Positions 8,417-16,028 of a stretch of DNA of 64,000 nt are shown one piece after another. Below the pieces are notes generated by a model. It had not been told where the DNA came from. It did not search any database and saw nothing but the letters and a program-made list of their open reading frames with translations. Position 1 is the stretch's first letter. Each line of letters starts with the position of its first letter. The stretch is taken from contig NZ_CP088262.1 in NCBI RefSeq assembly GCF_021117365.1, forward strand, positions 2,189,001-2,253,000, read 5' to 3'. Both the position numbers and the translations under genes were made by a program. Source of the stretch: Nocardioides sp. cx-173 (GTDB lineage Bacteria; Actinomycetota; Actinomycetes; Propionibacteriales; Nocardioidaceae).

Positions 8417-8812
8417 TCAGCAGCGCGGGATCATCGAGAGCGGGACGCCCCCGCCCGCCGCAGGACCGTTGATCTCGCCGACCAGCGTGCCCAGCGAGTC
8501 GCCGGCCTGCACGGGCATCTGGCGGGTGGGGGACAGGCGACCCTTCTGGGCGACGACGCCGTAGTAGACGGTCTTGCCGCCGCGCTTGCGGAACAGGCCG
8601 CCGCGGTGTGCGTGCTTGCCCTGCCAGTTGTTCACCCGCAGGCGCACCGCGGCGCCGTTGGCGGTGCGACACGTCTGGAGCTTGGCGCCGTGGACGTTGG
8701 TCACCGTCGACCAGGCGGCGCTCGCGGGGGACTGCGTGAGCCCGACGAGCACGCCGGAGGCCACGGTCAGAGCCAGGGTCGTGGACAGGGACCGGAGGGG
8801 GGAGAGCGTCAT
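8417..8812 (-). CDS. Small secreted protein, unknown function
   Basis: A 131-residue protein with a clear Sec signal (TTLALTVASGVLVGL, cleavage after ASA). The mature part has two cysteines, one in LQTCRT and one as the last residue, and a GTLVGEINGPAAGGG segment. I do not recognise the family. It converges tightly on chrA, with only nine bases between stops. Confidence 0.6.
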   Translation of the reverse strand: MTLSPLRSLSTTLALTVASGVLVGLTQSPASAAWSTVTNVHGAKLQTCRTANGAAVRLRVNNWQGKHAHRGGLFRKRGGKTVYYGVVAQKGRLSPTRQMPVQAGDSLGTLVGEINGPAAGGGVPLSMIPRC

Positions 8813-8906
8813 GTGCCCACCCTTCCCCGGAGCGCCCGAGCCACACCCACGGTCGCCGGGCCGATCGCCGCCGCTGACGGTCGGGTAGGGCTAAGGTCTG
8901 CGCCGG

Positions 8907-9527
8907 TCAGGTCGCGGCGTACCTCGCGACCATGGTCCGCACTGCCTCGTCGACCACCTCGGCGACGCGTACGGCGCCGACCTCCCACCCGGGCACCAGA
9001 AGCGTCGGCCAGAAGACGTAGTTGGAGATCATCCCCAGGAAGTGGGTGGCTGCGAGGTCGACGTCCTCGACATGGACCGTTCCTGCGCTGTGCTCACTGA
9101 GGAGGTAGCGGCGAACGGAGTCGAAGTAGGGCATCTTCCCCTGGGCGAACTGCGCCTGCGCCAGCTCGGGGAACCGCGGCAGCTCGGCGATCACGATCCG
9201 GAACAGGTCGCTCATCTGCGGCCGGCCCAACAGCTCGGCGTAGCGGCGCCCGAGGGTGCCGAGTCCCTCGACGACGTTGCCCGCCGCGGGAAGATCCTGC
9301 TCGTCGGCGATCGACCAGGACTCGGTGACGATCGCGTCGAAGAGGGCTGCCTTCGTGGGGAACTGCTTGAACAAGGTGGCCCTCGAGACCCCCGAGCGCT
9401 CGGCGATCCGCGCCAGCGACGTGCGGTCGTAGCCCAGCTCCAGGAACAGCGAGGTCGCAGCCGTCACGATCACCGTGCGTTTCTCTTCGGCGACGCGCTG
9501 GTGGTACGTGGTCCGGACGTTGCTCAT
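8907..9527 (-). CDS. TetR-family transcriptional regulator
   Basis: A 206-residue TetR regulator. The N-terminal helix-turn-helix reads IAERSGVSRATLFKQFPTKAALF (residues ~33-55). The C-terminal ligand domain is helical and divergent. The start at 9527 gives the usual short arm before the HTH; an upstream ATG would add 17 residues and cover one operator. It is divergent from an SDR/nitroreductase pair, with two near-identical inverted repeats between, so it probably represses itself and that pair. Confidence 0.85.
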   Translation of the reverse strand: MSNVRTTYHQRVAEEKRTVIVTAATSLFLELGYDRTSLARIAERSGVSRATLFKQFPTKAALFDAIVTESWSIADEQDLPAAGNVVEGLGTLGRRYAELLGRPQMSDLFRIVIAELPRFPELAQAQFAQGKMPYFDSVRRYLLSEHSAGTVHVEDVDLAATHFLGMISNYVFWPTLLVPGWEVGAVRVAEVVDEAVRTMVARYAAT

Positions 9528-9544
9528 GGCGTCCGAGCATACGA

Positions 9545-9613
9545 GGTGAGTGGCTTGACTCACCATCGGACTCGGCATAGTGTCCAGCCAAGAGGTGAGT
9601 CACGCGACTCACC
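9545..9613. promoter_or_regulatory. Twin operators for the divergent TetR regulator
   Basis: Two copies of an inverted repeat with identical 7-bp arms, GGTGAGT and ACTCACC, and identical 6-bp gaps: 9545-9564 and 9594-9613, starts 49 bp apart. They fill the intergenic space between the tetR and SDR starts. Arm length and position are typical of TetR operators. Confidence 0.8.
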
Positions 9614-9674
9614 ACTCGCCCCTGGCGTTCAGCACGTCACTCCGGCCAGCCTTCTGCGCACCGAAGGAACCTTC

Positions 9675-10445
9675 ATGACTCGTTTCCACCACCAGACCGT
9701 GCTCGTGACCGGCGGCCAAGGCTCCAGCCACGTCCGCGCCTTCCACGCCGAGGGAGCCAACGTGATGATCGGCGACATCGAGGCCGAACGCGGCTCCGCA
9801 CTCGCAGACGAACTGGGGGACCGTGCTCGCTTCACCCGGCTCGACGTCACCGATGAGAGGTCCTGGGCCGCCGCCGTCGCTGCCGCGGAGAAGACCTTCG
9901 GCAGCCTCGATGTGCTCGTGAACAACGCCGGTGTTCAGAACCCCCCGGCGCCGATCGAGAGCACGGAGCAGACCACGTGGTCGCGCATCCTGGACATCAA
10001 CCTCACGGGCACGTTCCTCGGCATCAAGGCAGCTGCACCCGCGCTGCGCCGCGCGACAGGGGGAGTGATCGTCAACATCTCCTCCACCATGGGCTTGGGC
10101 GGTACCGCCCACTACGCGCCGTACGTCGCCAGCAAGTGGGCCGTGCGGGGGCTCACCCAGACTGCAGCGCTCGAGCTCGGCCGCGATCGGATCCGTGTGA
10201 ACACCATCCATCCAGGGGTGATCGCCACGCCCTTCATCCACGAGCCGGCGGTCGGCGCTACCGCCGCGATCTCGGACTTCTACTCACCCGGGCCCTTCGC
10301 CATCCCCAGACTGGGGGAGCCGGACGACGTGACCCGGCTTCTGCTGTTCCTCACCTCTGCGGACGCCTCGTTCATCACGGGCGCGGAGTACGTCATCGAC
10401 GGGGGACTGCTCCTGGGCCCCGCCCTCCAGGCCGAGCCCGCATGA
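9675..10445 (+). CDS. SDR-family oxidoreductase with shortened cofactor loop
   Basis: A 256-residue SDR starting at ATG 9675, preceded by GAAGGAAC. It has NNAG, NISS, the catalytic YVASK and HPGVIATPF, and ends in a typical SDR C-terminus (FITGAEYVIDGG). The cofactor loop is odd: VTGGQGSSHVRAFHAEGA lacks about three residues relative to the usual TGGxRGQG form, so the TGxxxGxG pattern is broken. NAD(P) binding may be changed or lost. It follows the twin TetR operators and overlaps the next gene by four bases. Confidence 0.82.
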   Translation: MTRFHHQTVLVTGGQGSSHVRAFHAEGANVMIGDIEAERGSALADELGDRARFTRLDVTDERSWAAAVAAAEKTFGSLDVLVNNAGVQNPPAPIESTEQTTWSRILDINLTGTFLGIKAAAPALRRATGGVIVNISSTMGLGGTAHYAPYVASKWAVRGLTQTAALELGRDRIRVNTIHPGVIATPFIHEPAVGATAAISDFYSPGPFAIPRLGEPDDVTRLLLFLTSADASFITGAEYVIDGGLLLGPALQAEPA

Positions 10446-10906
10446 GCACGCCACCGGGAGACCGTGCCCACGACGTGGAGGAGGAGGCCTCCATCTCGCA
10501 CCTGCCGGAGCCCATTCGGCGAGCCATCGAGATCACACCTGCCGCGGGCACGGCGGAGAGGATCATCGACATCACGACGTGGGGACGACGCACGGGCCTG
10601 CCCCGCCGCATCGAGATCTTCTTCTACCGATCCGCGGGCAGGACTTACCTCTGCAGCGGGGCAGGCGGCGCTGCGACCGACTGGCATGCGAACCTGCTGG
10701 CCAACCCCGACTTCACCTTCCACCTCAAGAACGGGATCAGAGCAGACCTGCCCGCCCGGGCGACGCCGGTCACCGACCTCGGGGAGCGCCATGCCGTGCT
10801 GGCCGAGATCGTCGCCGACCTCAACCAGCCCCACGACCCGGGCACCATCAGGCCGACGCGGCTCGACGAGTGGGCCGACAGCCGACTGATGCGCGTCGAC
10901 TTCTGA
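10442..10906 (+). CDS. Nitroreductase/quinone-reductase family (DUF385, Ddn-like)
   Basis: A 154-residue protein starting at ATG 10442 inside the upstream stop. TTWGRRTGLPRRIEIFFY, YLCSGAGGAATDWHANLLANP and FHLKNGIRADLPARATPV follow the deazaflavin (F420)-dependent nitroreductase/quinone reductase pattern. The family uses reduced F420 for quinone or nitro reduction, often at the membrane. The translational overlap with the SDR gene and the shared operators suggest a small TetR-controlled redox operon. Confidence 0.82.
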   Translation: MSTPPGDRAHDVEEEASISHLPEPIRRAIEITPAAGTAERIIDITTWGRRTGLPRRIEIFFYRSAGRTYLCSGAGGAATDWHANLLANPDFTFHLKNGIRADLPARATPVTDLGERHAVLAEIVADLNQPHDPGTIRPTRLDEWADSRLMRVDF

Positions 10907-10956
10907 CCGATGCGGCCACGTCCGCGGGAAGTGCGGCACGCCGCGCCGCGCGAGAG

Positions 10957-11811
10957 CTAGGAGTCTTCCGGCCGCACGGCCTCCACGAGCAGGTACGGGA
11001 CGCCGACGAAGGCCGAGCTGCCCGGCAGGTCCGGGTCGAACATCGGTGGCACCGGCCGGCCCAGCGCGGCGGCCAGCTCGTCAACACCTGTCGCAGAGAC
11101 GTGCCAGCCGCGACCGGCCAGCCAGCGGGCCGGCTCCGGTCCCTGCCCGTCCGGCAGCAGGGTGCTGAGGTCGTCCCCGGTCCGTGCGTACAGCTCGCGC
11201 ATCACCGGCGAGCGGAAATGGGCCGGGAAGACCTGCTCCAGCCCGATCCGGCTGCCCGGGGCGGACGCCGCGTGCAGCTGTTCCAGCAGCCGCTCCACGG
11301 CGTCCGGCGGCAGCCAGCCGAGCAGCCCCTCGACCAGCCACACCGTCGGCAGCGCGGGGTCGAAACCAGCCGCGACCAGTGCCCCGACCCAGTCCTCCCG
11401 CAGGTCCGCCGCGACCGTCGTCCGCACGCACCGCGACTCGGAGCCGACCCGGGCGAGCACGTCGGCTTTGAAGGCGAGCACCGGCTCAGTGTCCACCTCG
11501 TACAGCGTGGTCCCGGCCGGCCAGTCCAGCCGGTAGGCCCGTACGTCGAGCCCGGCGGCCGGGATCACCGCCTGACGGCAGCCGGCCCGCCCGGCCACGT
11601 CGTCCAAGAATCGGGTGCGCAGCGCGAAGATGTCGCCCGTCAGGGAGGCGGGGCCGGACATCTCCGCCGCCGTTGCGGGATCGAATCCGTACGCGGCGGT
11701 GAACTCGCCAGCCAGTCGGTCCTCGAAGAGCCGGTCCGGCCGCGCCGTCTCTGCCGCTCGTGCGGCGGCGGGATTGAGCCCGGTGGCTCCGACAGGGGGA
11801 AGCTCGGCCAT
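10957..11811 (-). CDS. Class I SAM-dependent methyltransferase (PF04072 type)
   Basis: A 284-residue methyltransferase of the leucine-carboxymethyltransferase-like family common in actinobacteria. RTRFLDDV, the AAGLDVRAYRLDWP segment (motif I region), YEVDTEPVL (acidic motif II) and LVEGLLGWLPPDAVERLL are characteristic. Many members act on polyketide or lipid intermediates; the substrate is unknown. A 15-bp palindrome lies about 80 bases upstream of the start. Confidence 0.82.
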   Translation of the reverse strand: MAELPPVGATGLNPAAARAAETARPDRLFEDRLAGEFTAAYGFDPATAAEMSGPASLTGDIFALRTRFLDDVAGRAGCRQAVIPAAGLDVRAYRLDWPAGTTLYEVDTEPVLAFKADVLARVGSESRCVRTTVAADLREDWVGALVAAGFDPALPTVWLVEGLLGWLPPDAVERLLEQLHAASAPGSRIGLEQVFPAHFRSPVMRELYARTGDDLSTLLPDGQGPEPARWLAGRGWHVSATGVDELAAALGRPVPPMFDPDLPGSSAFVGVPYLLVEAVRPEDS

Positions 11812-11890
11812 CGTGAGAATCTAGCAACTGTCCGTCTCACCGCGCTCGTGGTCGCAGTCCGACGGCGGACAGCCCCCATTCGAGTACAAC

Positions 11891-11905
11891 CTGACATAAT
11901 GTCAG
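11891..11905. promoter_or_regulatory. 15-bp palindrome upstream of the methyltransferase
   Basis: CTGACATAATGTCAG is a perfect odd-centred palindrome in AT-richer sequence, 80 bases upstream of the methyltransferase start. It is operator-like; the cognate protein is not identified. Confidence 0.45.
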
Positions 11906-11950
11906 TTATCGGCGGTATTGGACGGGTGTGTCGAAAGGGACGCGGCGCGC

Positions 11951-12514
11951 TCAGCGTCTGGTCTCGTACCTCGTCACCAGCACCCCGTGTGGAAACGTCC
12001 GGGTCTCCACCAGGTCGAGGTTCACCCAGTTGTCCAGGGCCGTGAAGAACGGCGTACCGCCGCCCACCAGGACCGGCACGGTGGCCAACACGTACTCGTC
12101 GATCAGCCCGGCTCGCATGGCCGCCGCGGCAAGGGTGGCGCCGCCGACGTCCAGCGGGCCACCGTCCTCGGCCTTGAGTCGGGTCATCTCGGCGACCGCG
12201 TCGCCGCTGAACAGCCGGGTGTTCCAGTCGACCGGGGTGGGCGTCGAGGAGAACACCACCTTGGGCATGTCCCGCCAGCGGCGGGCGAACTGCTCCTCCG
12301 CGGGTGTGACGCCAGGCTGCTGGTCGGCGGTCGGCCAGTGGGAGCTCATCGTCTCCCACAACTTGCGCCCGTACAGCGCCACGCCGGTCGCTCCCACCCG
12401 GTCGGACCACCACTGGAACAGCTCGTCGCTCGGCGCGCTCCAACCGATGTCGTCACCGGGTGCGGCGATGTAGCCGTCCAGGCTCAGGTTCATGCCAAAG
12501 GTCAGTTTCGCCAC
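11951..12514 (-). CDS. Dihydrofolate reductase/RibD C-terminal family protein
   Basis: About 187 residues of the RibD_C/DHFR-like family. The N-terminus KLTFGMNLSLDGYIAAPG, ALYGRKLWETM, and GGATLAAAAMRAGLIDEY followed by VPVLVGGGTPFF are the usual landmarks of stand-alone members, which bind NADPH and are often only distantly related to folate metabolism. I place the start at a GTG (12514) because a GGAGG lies eight bases before it; that GGAGG overlaps an upstream ATG at 12529, which would add five residues. It ends near the IS element. Confidence 0.78.
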   Translation of the reverse strand: MAKLTFGMNLSLDGYIAAPGDDIGWSAPSDELFQWWSDRVGATGVALYGRKLWETMSSHWPTADQQPGVTPAEEQFARRWRDMPKVVFSSTPTPVDWNTRLFSGDAVAEMTRLKAEDGGPLDVGGATLAAAAMRAGLIDEYVLATVPVLVGGGTPFFTALDNWVNLDLVETRTFPHGVLVTRYETRR

Positions 12515-12615
12515 GGCGTCATCCTCCATATGAGTCGATCCTCGGCGCCTACAGACCAGTGCGCGTCGCAAGAGTCATCGGTGTCTGCGTAGAGGATCAC
12601 CGGCGCTGCTGGACA

Positions 12616-12643
12616 GAGCCCCGCGGGGTGGTGGGCTTTGAGG
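12616..12643 (+). repeat. IS256-type terminal inverted repeat, left
   Basis: Core GGGGTGGTGGGCTTTGAGG, matching the right end in inverse orientation with four mismatches over 28 bp. Confidence 0.75.
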
Positions 12644-12656
12644 TGATCCTCAGTGC

Positions 12657-13895
12657 CTACACGTCGCTGCTCTCGATGGCGGCGACGGAGTCAGTATCGC
12701 TGGTGTCGTAGAGCTTGGCCATAGACCCCTCGGACAGGTAGCGGCGGTCGCCGGCGATCCACTCGTCGTGCATGTCGATCAGCACCGCCCCGACAAGGCG
12801 GATGACCGCGGCGGCGTTGGGGAAGATGCCCACGACCCGGGAGCGGCGCTTGATCTCCTTGTTGACCCGCTCGAGGGGGTTGGTGGACCAGATCTTGCGC
12901 CAGTGCTCGCGCGGGAACGCAGTGAACGCGAGCACCTCGGCCTTCGCGTCGTCCATCAGGGGCCCGAGCTTGGGAAACCGGGCGGCGAGCTCGTCGCGGG
13001 TCTTGTCCCACGCCGCGTGGACGTCCTCGGCGGTGGGTTGGGCAAAGATCATCCGGAACGCAGTCGCCACCAGCTCGGCCTGGCCCTTGGGCACGTGCGC
13101 GAGCAGGTTGCGGGCGAAGTGGACCCGACACCTCTGGTGCGCGACACCCTGGAAGGCCCGCTTCAACGCCTTGACCAGGCCGGAGTGCTGGTCGCTGATC
13201 ACCAGCCGCACCCCGGCCAGGCCGCGTTGCTTGAGGCTGAGCAGGAAGCTGCGCCAGAAGATCTCGTCCTCGCTGTCACCGACGTCCAGGCCGAGGATCT
13301 CTCGCTCGCCGGTCGCGGTGACGCCAGTGGCGACGATGACGGCCATCGACACGACCTGGCCGCCCTTGCCCGGGGCGTTGCGGACGTGGAGGTAGGTCGC
13401 ATCCAGGTAGATGTAGGGGAACTCGACGTGATCCAGAGTCCGGGTGCGGAACGCGCCGACGGTCTCGTCCAGGCCGGCGCAGATCCGCGAGACCTCGGAC
13501 TTGCTGATCCCGGCCCCGCCCATCGCTTCGACCAGGTCGTCGACGCTGCGGGTGCTGATGCCGTGGACGTAGGCCTCCATCACCACCGCGTACAACGCTT
13601 GGTCGATGCGGCGGCGGGGCTCGAGGATGATCGGGAAGAACGACCCCTTGCGCAGCTTCGGGATCCGCAGCTCGACGTCGCCGGCCTTGGTGGTCAGCAT
13701 CCGCGGCCGGTGGCCGTTGCGCTCAGTGACGCGGCCATCGGTGCGCTCATACGGTGCGGCACCGATCCGTTCGGCGGCTTCGAGCTCAATCAACTCCTGA
13801 AGCGCGACCCGGACCGAGTCGCGGACCAGATCGGCGCCATCACCGGCACGGAACGCCTCGAGGAGTTCGGACAGGGCAGACTGTGGCAAGGCCAT
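12657..13895 (-). CDS. IS256-family (Mutator) transposase
   Basis: A full-length 412-residue transposase. The catalytic DDE residues are visible as Asp165 (YLDATYLH), Asp235 (VISDQHSGL) and Glu342 (NPLERVNKEIKRR). The mutator signature around residues 229-262, with HxxxHF-like RCRVHFARNLL, is intact. No frameshift or premature stop is seen, so the element could be active. It moves the IS by cut-and-paste or copy-out mechanisms. Confidence 0.95.
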   Translation of the reverse strand: MALPQSALSELLEAFRAGDGADLVRDSVRVALQELIELEAAERIGAAPYERTDGRVTERNGHRPRMLTTKAGDVELRIPKLRKGSFFPIILEPRRRIDQALYAVVMEAYVHGISTRSVDDLVEAMGGAGISKSEVSRICAGLDETVGAFRTRTLDHVEFPYIYLDATYLHVRNAPGKGGQVVSMAVIVATGVTATGEREILGLDVGDSEDEIFWRSFLLSLKQRGLAGVRLVISDQHSGLVKALKRAFQGVAHQRCRVHFARNLLAHVPKGQAELVATAFRMIFAQPTAEDVHAAWDKTRDELAARFPKLGPLMDDAKAEVLAFTAFPREHWRKIWSTNPLERVNKEIKRRSRVVGIFPNAAAVIRLVGAVLIDMHDEWIAGDRRYLSEGSMAKLYDTSDTDSVAAIESSDV

Positions 13896-13983
13896 CGGTG
13901 GCTCTCCTTCAATGTGTCTCTTGGTCGATACACACCGAAGATCCCGCCGATGGCCGTCTACGTCTTCACGCCTCGCCGCCAGC

Positions 13984-14011
13984 CCTCAAACCCCACCACT
14001 CCCCGGGACTC
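13984..14011 (-). repeat. IS256-type terminal inverted repeat, right
   Basis: Contains CCTCAAACCCCACCACTCC; pairs with 12616-12643 at 24 of 28 positions. Confidence 0.75.
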
Positions 14012-14128
14012 TCCTCGCTGCTGCTCCACGAGGTCACTCACGGTGCCTGCGGTCACTGAATGTGGCCACAATTTCGCGACTCCCCTGATGCCTCAAGAGT
14101 CGCAGCCCAGCGACGTCGTAGAGCCGTG

Positions 14129-14791
14129 TCACCCGAAAGCGGGAAGCCGACCGGCGATGACGCCCGATCCCGGCGGCACTGGTGCCCGCCCCGTGCCGAT
14201 GAGGGTGGCATCAAGGTCGGTCCAGGTGGTCGGCACACGCTGGTCAGCCAGCGCCTCGATCGTCGCCCGAGCCAGTCTCAGAGCGCTGGCAGGCGCAGGC
14301 TCGTCGGAGAGGAGGTCGAGCTGATGCACGACGACTTCGACGGCCCAGACGGTGAGGAAGTCGCCGGCCGTGAACACATGCCCTTCCCATAGGTATCGCC
14401 TGTCTTGGCACACCTGCACGCCTCGCATGAGTGCTGAGGAGACGTCATGCAGCTGGGCGGTCGCCAAGGACGGTCGTGCGTACGCCGCGCTGCGTCGGCG
14501 CTGGGACATCAGCGTGGGCACCGGGTCGTCCGTTGCGTACTGGGTCGCGAAGGCGGACCAGTAGGTCGCGGCGTCGACAGTGGGCTCCGATTCATCCACC
14601 GAGACCAGCCCACCGAGCATCTCCTGCCATCCGGCCAGCACGTGCACCGCCACGTCCAGGCGGGTCCACCCGTGACATCGAGAGACGTCGAGGAGGTCGT
14701 ACTCGCTGAACGCGTCGACCGCCCGCACGAACGCCTCGATGGACTCTGCGCATGCGGTGCGACCCTCCTCGAGGGCAACGGTCAGTCCCAT
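14129..14791 (-). CDS. Maleylpyruvate isomerase N-terminal/DinB-like protein
   Basis: A 220-residue protein of the mycothiol-dependent maleylpyruvate isomerase N-terminal family (a DinB-like four-helix bundle). CHGWTRLDVAVHVLAGW gives the first metal-ligand histidine and WAVEVVVHQLDLL the Glu and second His. Members are mycothiol-dependent metalloenzymes or of unknown activity. No aromatic degradation genes are nearby, so the role is open. Confidence 0.75.
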   Translation of the reverse strand: MGLTVALEEGRTACAESIEAFVRAVDAFSEYDLLDVSRCHGWTRLDVAVHVLAGWQEMLGGLVSVDESEPTVDAATYWSAFATQYATDDPVPTLMSQRRRSAAYARPSLATAQLHDVSSALMRGVQVCQDRRYLWEGHVFTAGDFLTVWAVEVVVHQLDLLSDEPAPASALRLARATIEALADQRVPTTWTDLDATLIGTGRAPVPPGSGVIAGRLPAFG

Positions 14792-14846
14792 AGCCGCACC
14801 CTAGCCATCAGGCGGTCCGGGCAGCGCCTGCTCCCGGCTCATGCGG

Positions 14847-15185
14847 CTACAGGTCCAGCAGCAGCGCGATCGTCTCGCGAACCTCGCCGAGGACGGCCGG
14901 GCCGACGTTGCCGGTGCGCTCGTGGATCCGAGTCATGGCCACGGACCGAACGCGCTGGCACTGCGCGGACGACGCGTCGGTCAGCCGGTTGTCCTGGTCT
15001 GGCTCGATGACCACCTCGGCGGCGCTCTGGCGAATCGTCCGAGTCAGGGGCACGACCTGGACCACGTTGGGTCCACCCCGCAGGATCCGGTGAGCAGTCA
15101 CGACGATGGCCGGCCGACGAAGTCCAGCCTCGCTTCCTGCTGGCATGCCGAGATCGAGGGTGACGACGTCACCCGGCGTCAGCAT
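14847..15185 (-). CDS. MazF/PemK-type toxin
   Basis: A 112-residue CcdB/MazF-fold protein. The start LTPGDVVTLDLGMPAGSEAGLRRPAIVVTAHRI and the segment VQVVPLTRTIRQ are typical of MazF endoribonucleases, which cleave mRNA at short motifs. It overlaps the upstream antitoxin-like gene by 17 bases, the normal order for such pairs. Length is normal and no disruption is seen. Confidence 0.85.
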   Translation of the reverse strand: MLTPGDVVTLDLGMPAGSEAGLRRPAIVVTAHRILRGGPNVVQVVPLTRTIRQSAAEVVIEPDQDNRLTDASSAQCQRVRSVAMTRIHERTGNVGPAVLGEVRETIALLLDL

Positions 15186-15366
15186 CGAGCCACGCCGTCT
15201 CTTCGTCGTCGAGGTCCCCCGCCAGATCTCGCGCCATAGCGTCCTGGCGGAGCGCTCGAAGCGCCTTGCTCACCGTCTCGTCGATCGTCTCGTGCCGCTC
15301 GGCCGCCAGCCGAGTCACGCGCGCATGAGTCTCTCGGCTGATGCGGATCGTCGTCGTCTCTGCCAT
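15169..15366 (-). CDS. Ribbon-helix-helix antitoxin partner of MazF
   Basis: A 65-residue protein beginning MAETTTIRISRETHARVTRLA, an RHH DNA-binding pattern, with an acidic C-terminus (GDLDDEETAWLDADAG) suited to toxin binding. ATG at 15366 is preferred over an upstream start that would run into the operator. It overlaps the toxin gene. An inverted repeat 19 bases upstream probably mediates autoregulation. Confidence 0.82.
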   Translation of the reverse strand: MAETTTIRISRETHARVTRLAAERHETIDETVSKALRALRQDAMARDLAGDLDDEETAWLDADAG

Positions 15367-15384
15367 GCGGTCATCGTACGGCGC

Positions 15385-15404
15385 TGTAGACAAATTCGTC
15401 TACA
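15385..15404. promoter_or_regulatory. Inverted-repeat operator of the MazEF-like pair
   Basis: TGTAGAC and GTCTACA arms separated by six AT-rich bases, just upstream of the RHH antitoxin start. Size and place fit an RHH autoregulatory site overlapping the promoter. Confidence 0.7.
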
Positions 15405-15424
15405 ATGGTGCGCCGCGTCTGTGC

Positions 15425-15760
15425 TCACCTACGGGCCCACTCACTCCCCTGATACTCCGTGAGCCGGATCAGCTCGCGGTCGATCTCCCCCAGCGATCCC
15501 ACCGCCTCGCGGACGGCTCGCGCCCGATCATCTGCAGCAGCAGCGCCCGCGCCGCCGATCGTGCCGACCGTGACGAGCGAGGCGACCGCCACCTTCCAGG
15601 CAGCACGCCCCGGCCGCGTCCGGGGTGCGCTCGTGGCCGCCACCTGTCGCCACAGGGCCGCCTGCTCCCCCACGGTGAAGGCCGGGACCTCGGGTGGGGC
15701 CCCGCGGATCGCGCGTCCGTGCGCCGCCGACCACTCGACGTCGCTGTGCTGGGTAGCCAT
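15425..15760 (-). CDS. Small membrane protein, unknown function
   Basis: A 111-residue protein with an excellent SD (GAGGAGGACGC before the ATG). It has one hydrophobic segment, VAVASLVTVGTIGGAGAAAA (residues ~57-76), a basic cytosolic side (PRTRPGRAAWK) and a charged C-terminus. No family is recognised. It lies between the mazEF promoter and the divergent hydrolase gene. Confidence 0.6.
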   Translation of the reverse strand: MATQHSDVEWSAAHGRAIRGAPPEVPAFTVGEQAALWRQVAATSAPRTRPGRAAWKVAVASLVTVGTIGGAGAAAADDRARAVREAVGSLGEIDRELIRLTEYQGSEWARR

Positions 15761-16028
15761 GCGTCCTCCTCCAGAGATGCTGTCACTCCTGAGGTGTCGG
15801 CGCGTTACGGATGCATGCTCCGCATGCCCGAAAGCGTCGCCTGGAACCTGCGGGCCGGCCAGGCCACGGACCCAAAGGACCCGGGCCCTTCGGCGCAGAT
15901 GGCACCGCTCGCCAGGGCCGAACTTCCCTTCAGGGCTGGCAGTGCGCGTCCTAGCGTCGACGCACGCCCACGCCGCACCGCGTCGTGGGCAGGACCAGCC
16001 GAGTCGGAAGCAACGTGGAGGCCGCACT

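Larger units (their letters stand above)
12612..14015 (-). mobile_element. IS256-family insertion sequence
   Basis: A complete element of about 1.4 kb with one transposase gene. Imperfect terminal inverted repeats (24 of 28 identical) lie at 12616-12643 and 13984-14011. Just outside is an 8-bp direct repeat, CGCTGCTG, at 12604-12611 and 14016-14023, matching the 8-bp duplication typical of IS256-family insertion. The exact tips are uncertain by about three bases because the outermost positions do not match. Confidence 0.78.

Noticed and set aside
12531..12665. Second IS end, from similar GATCCTC..GCCTACA segments near the left IS border
   Set aside because: Similarity covers under 20 bases and no second transposase fragment is visible.
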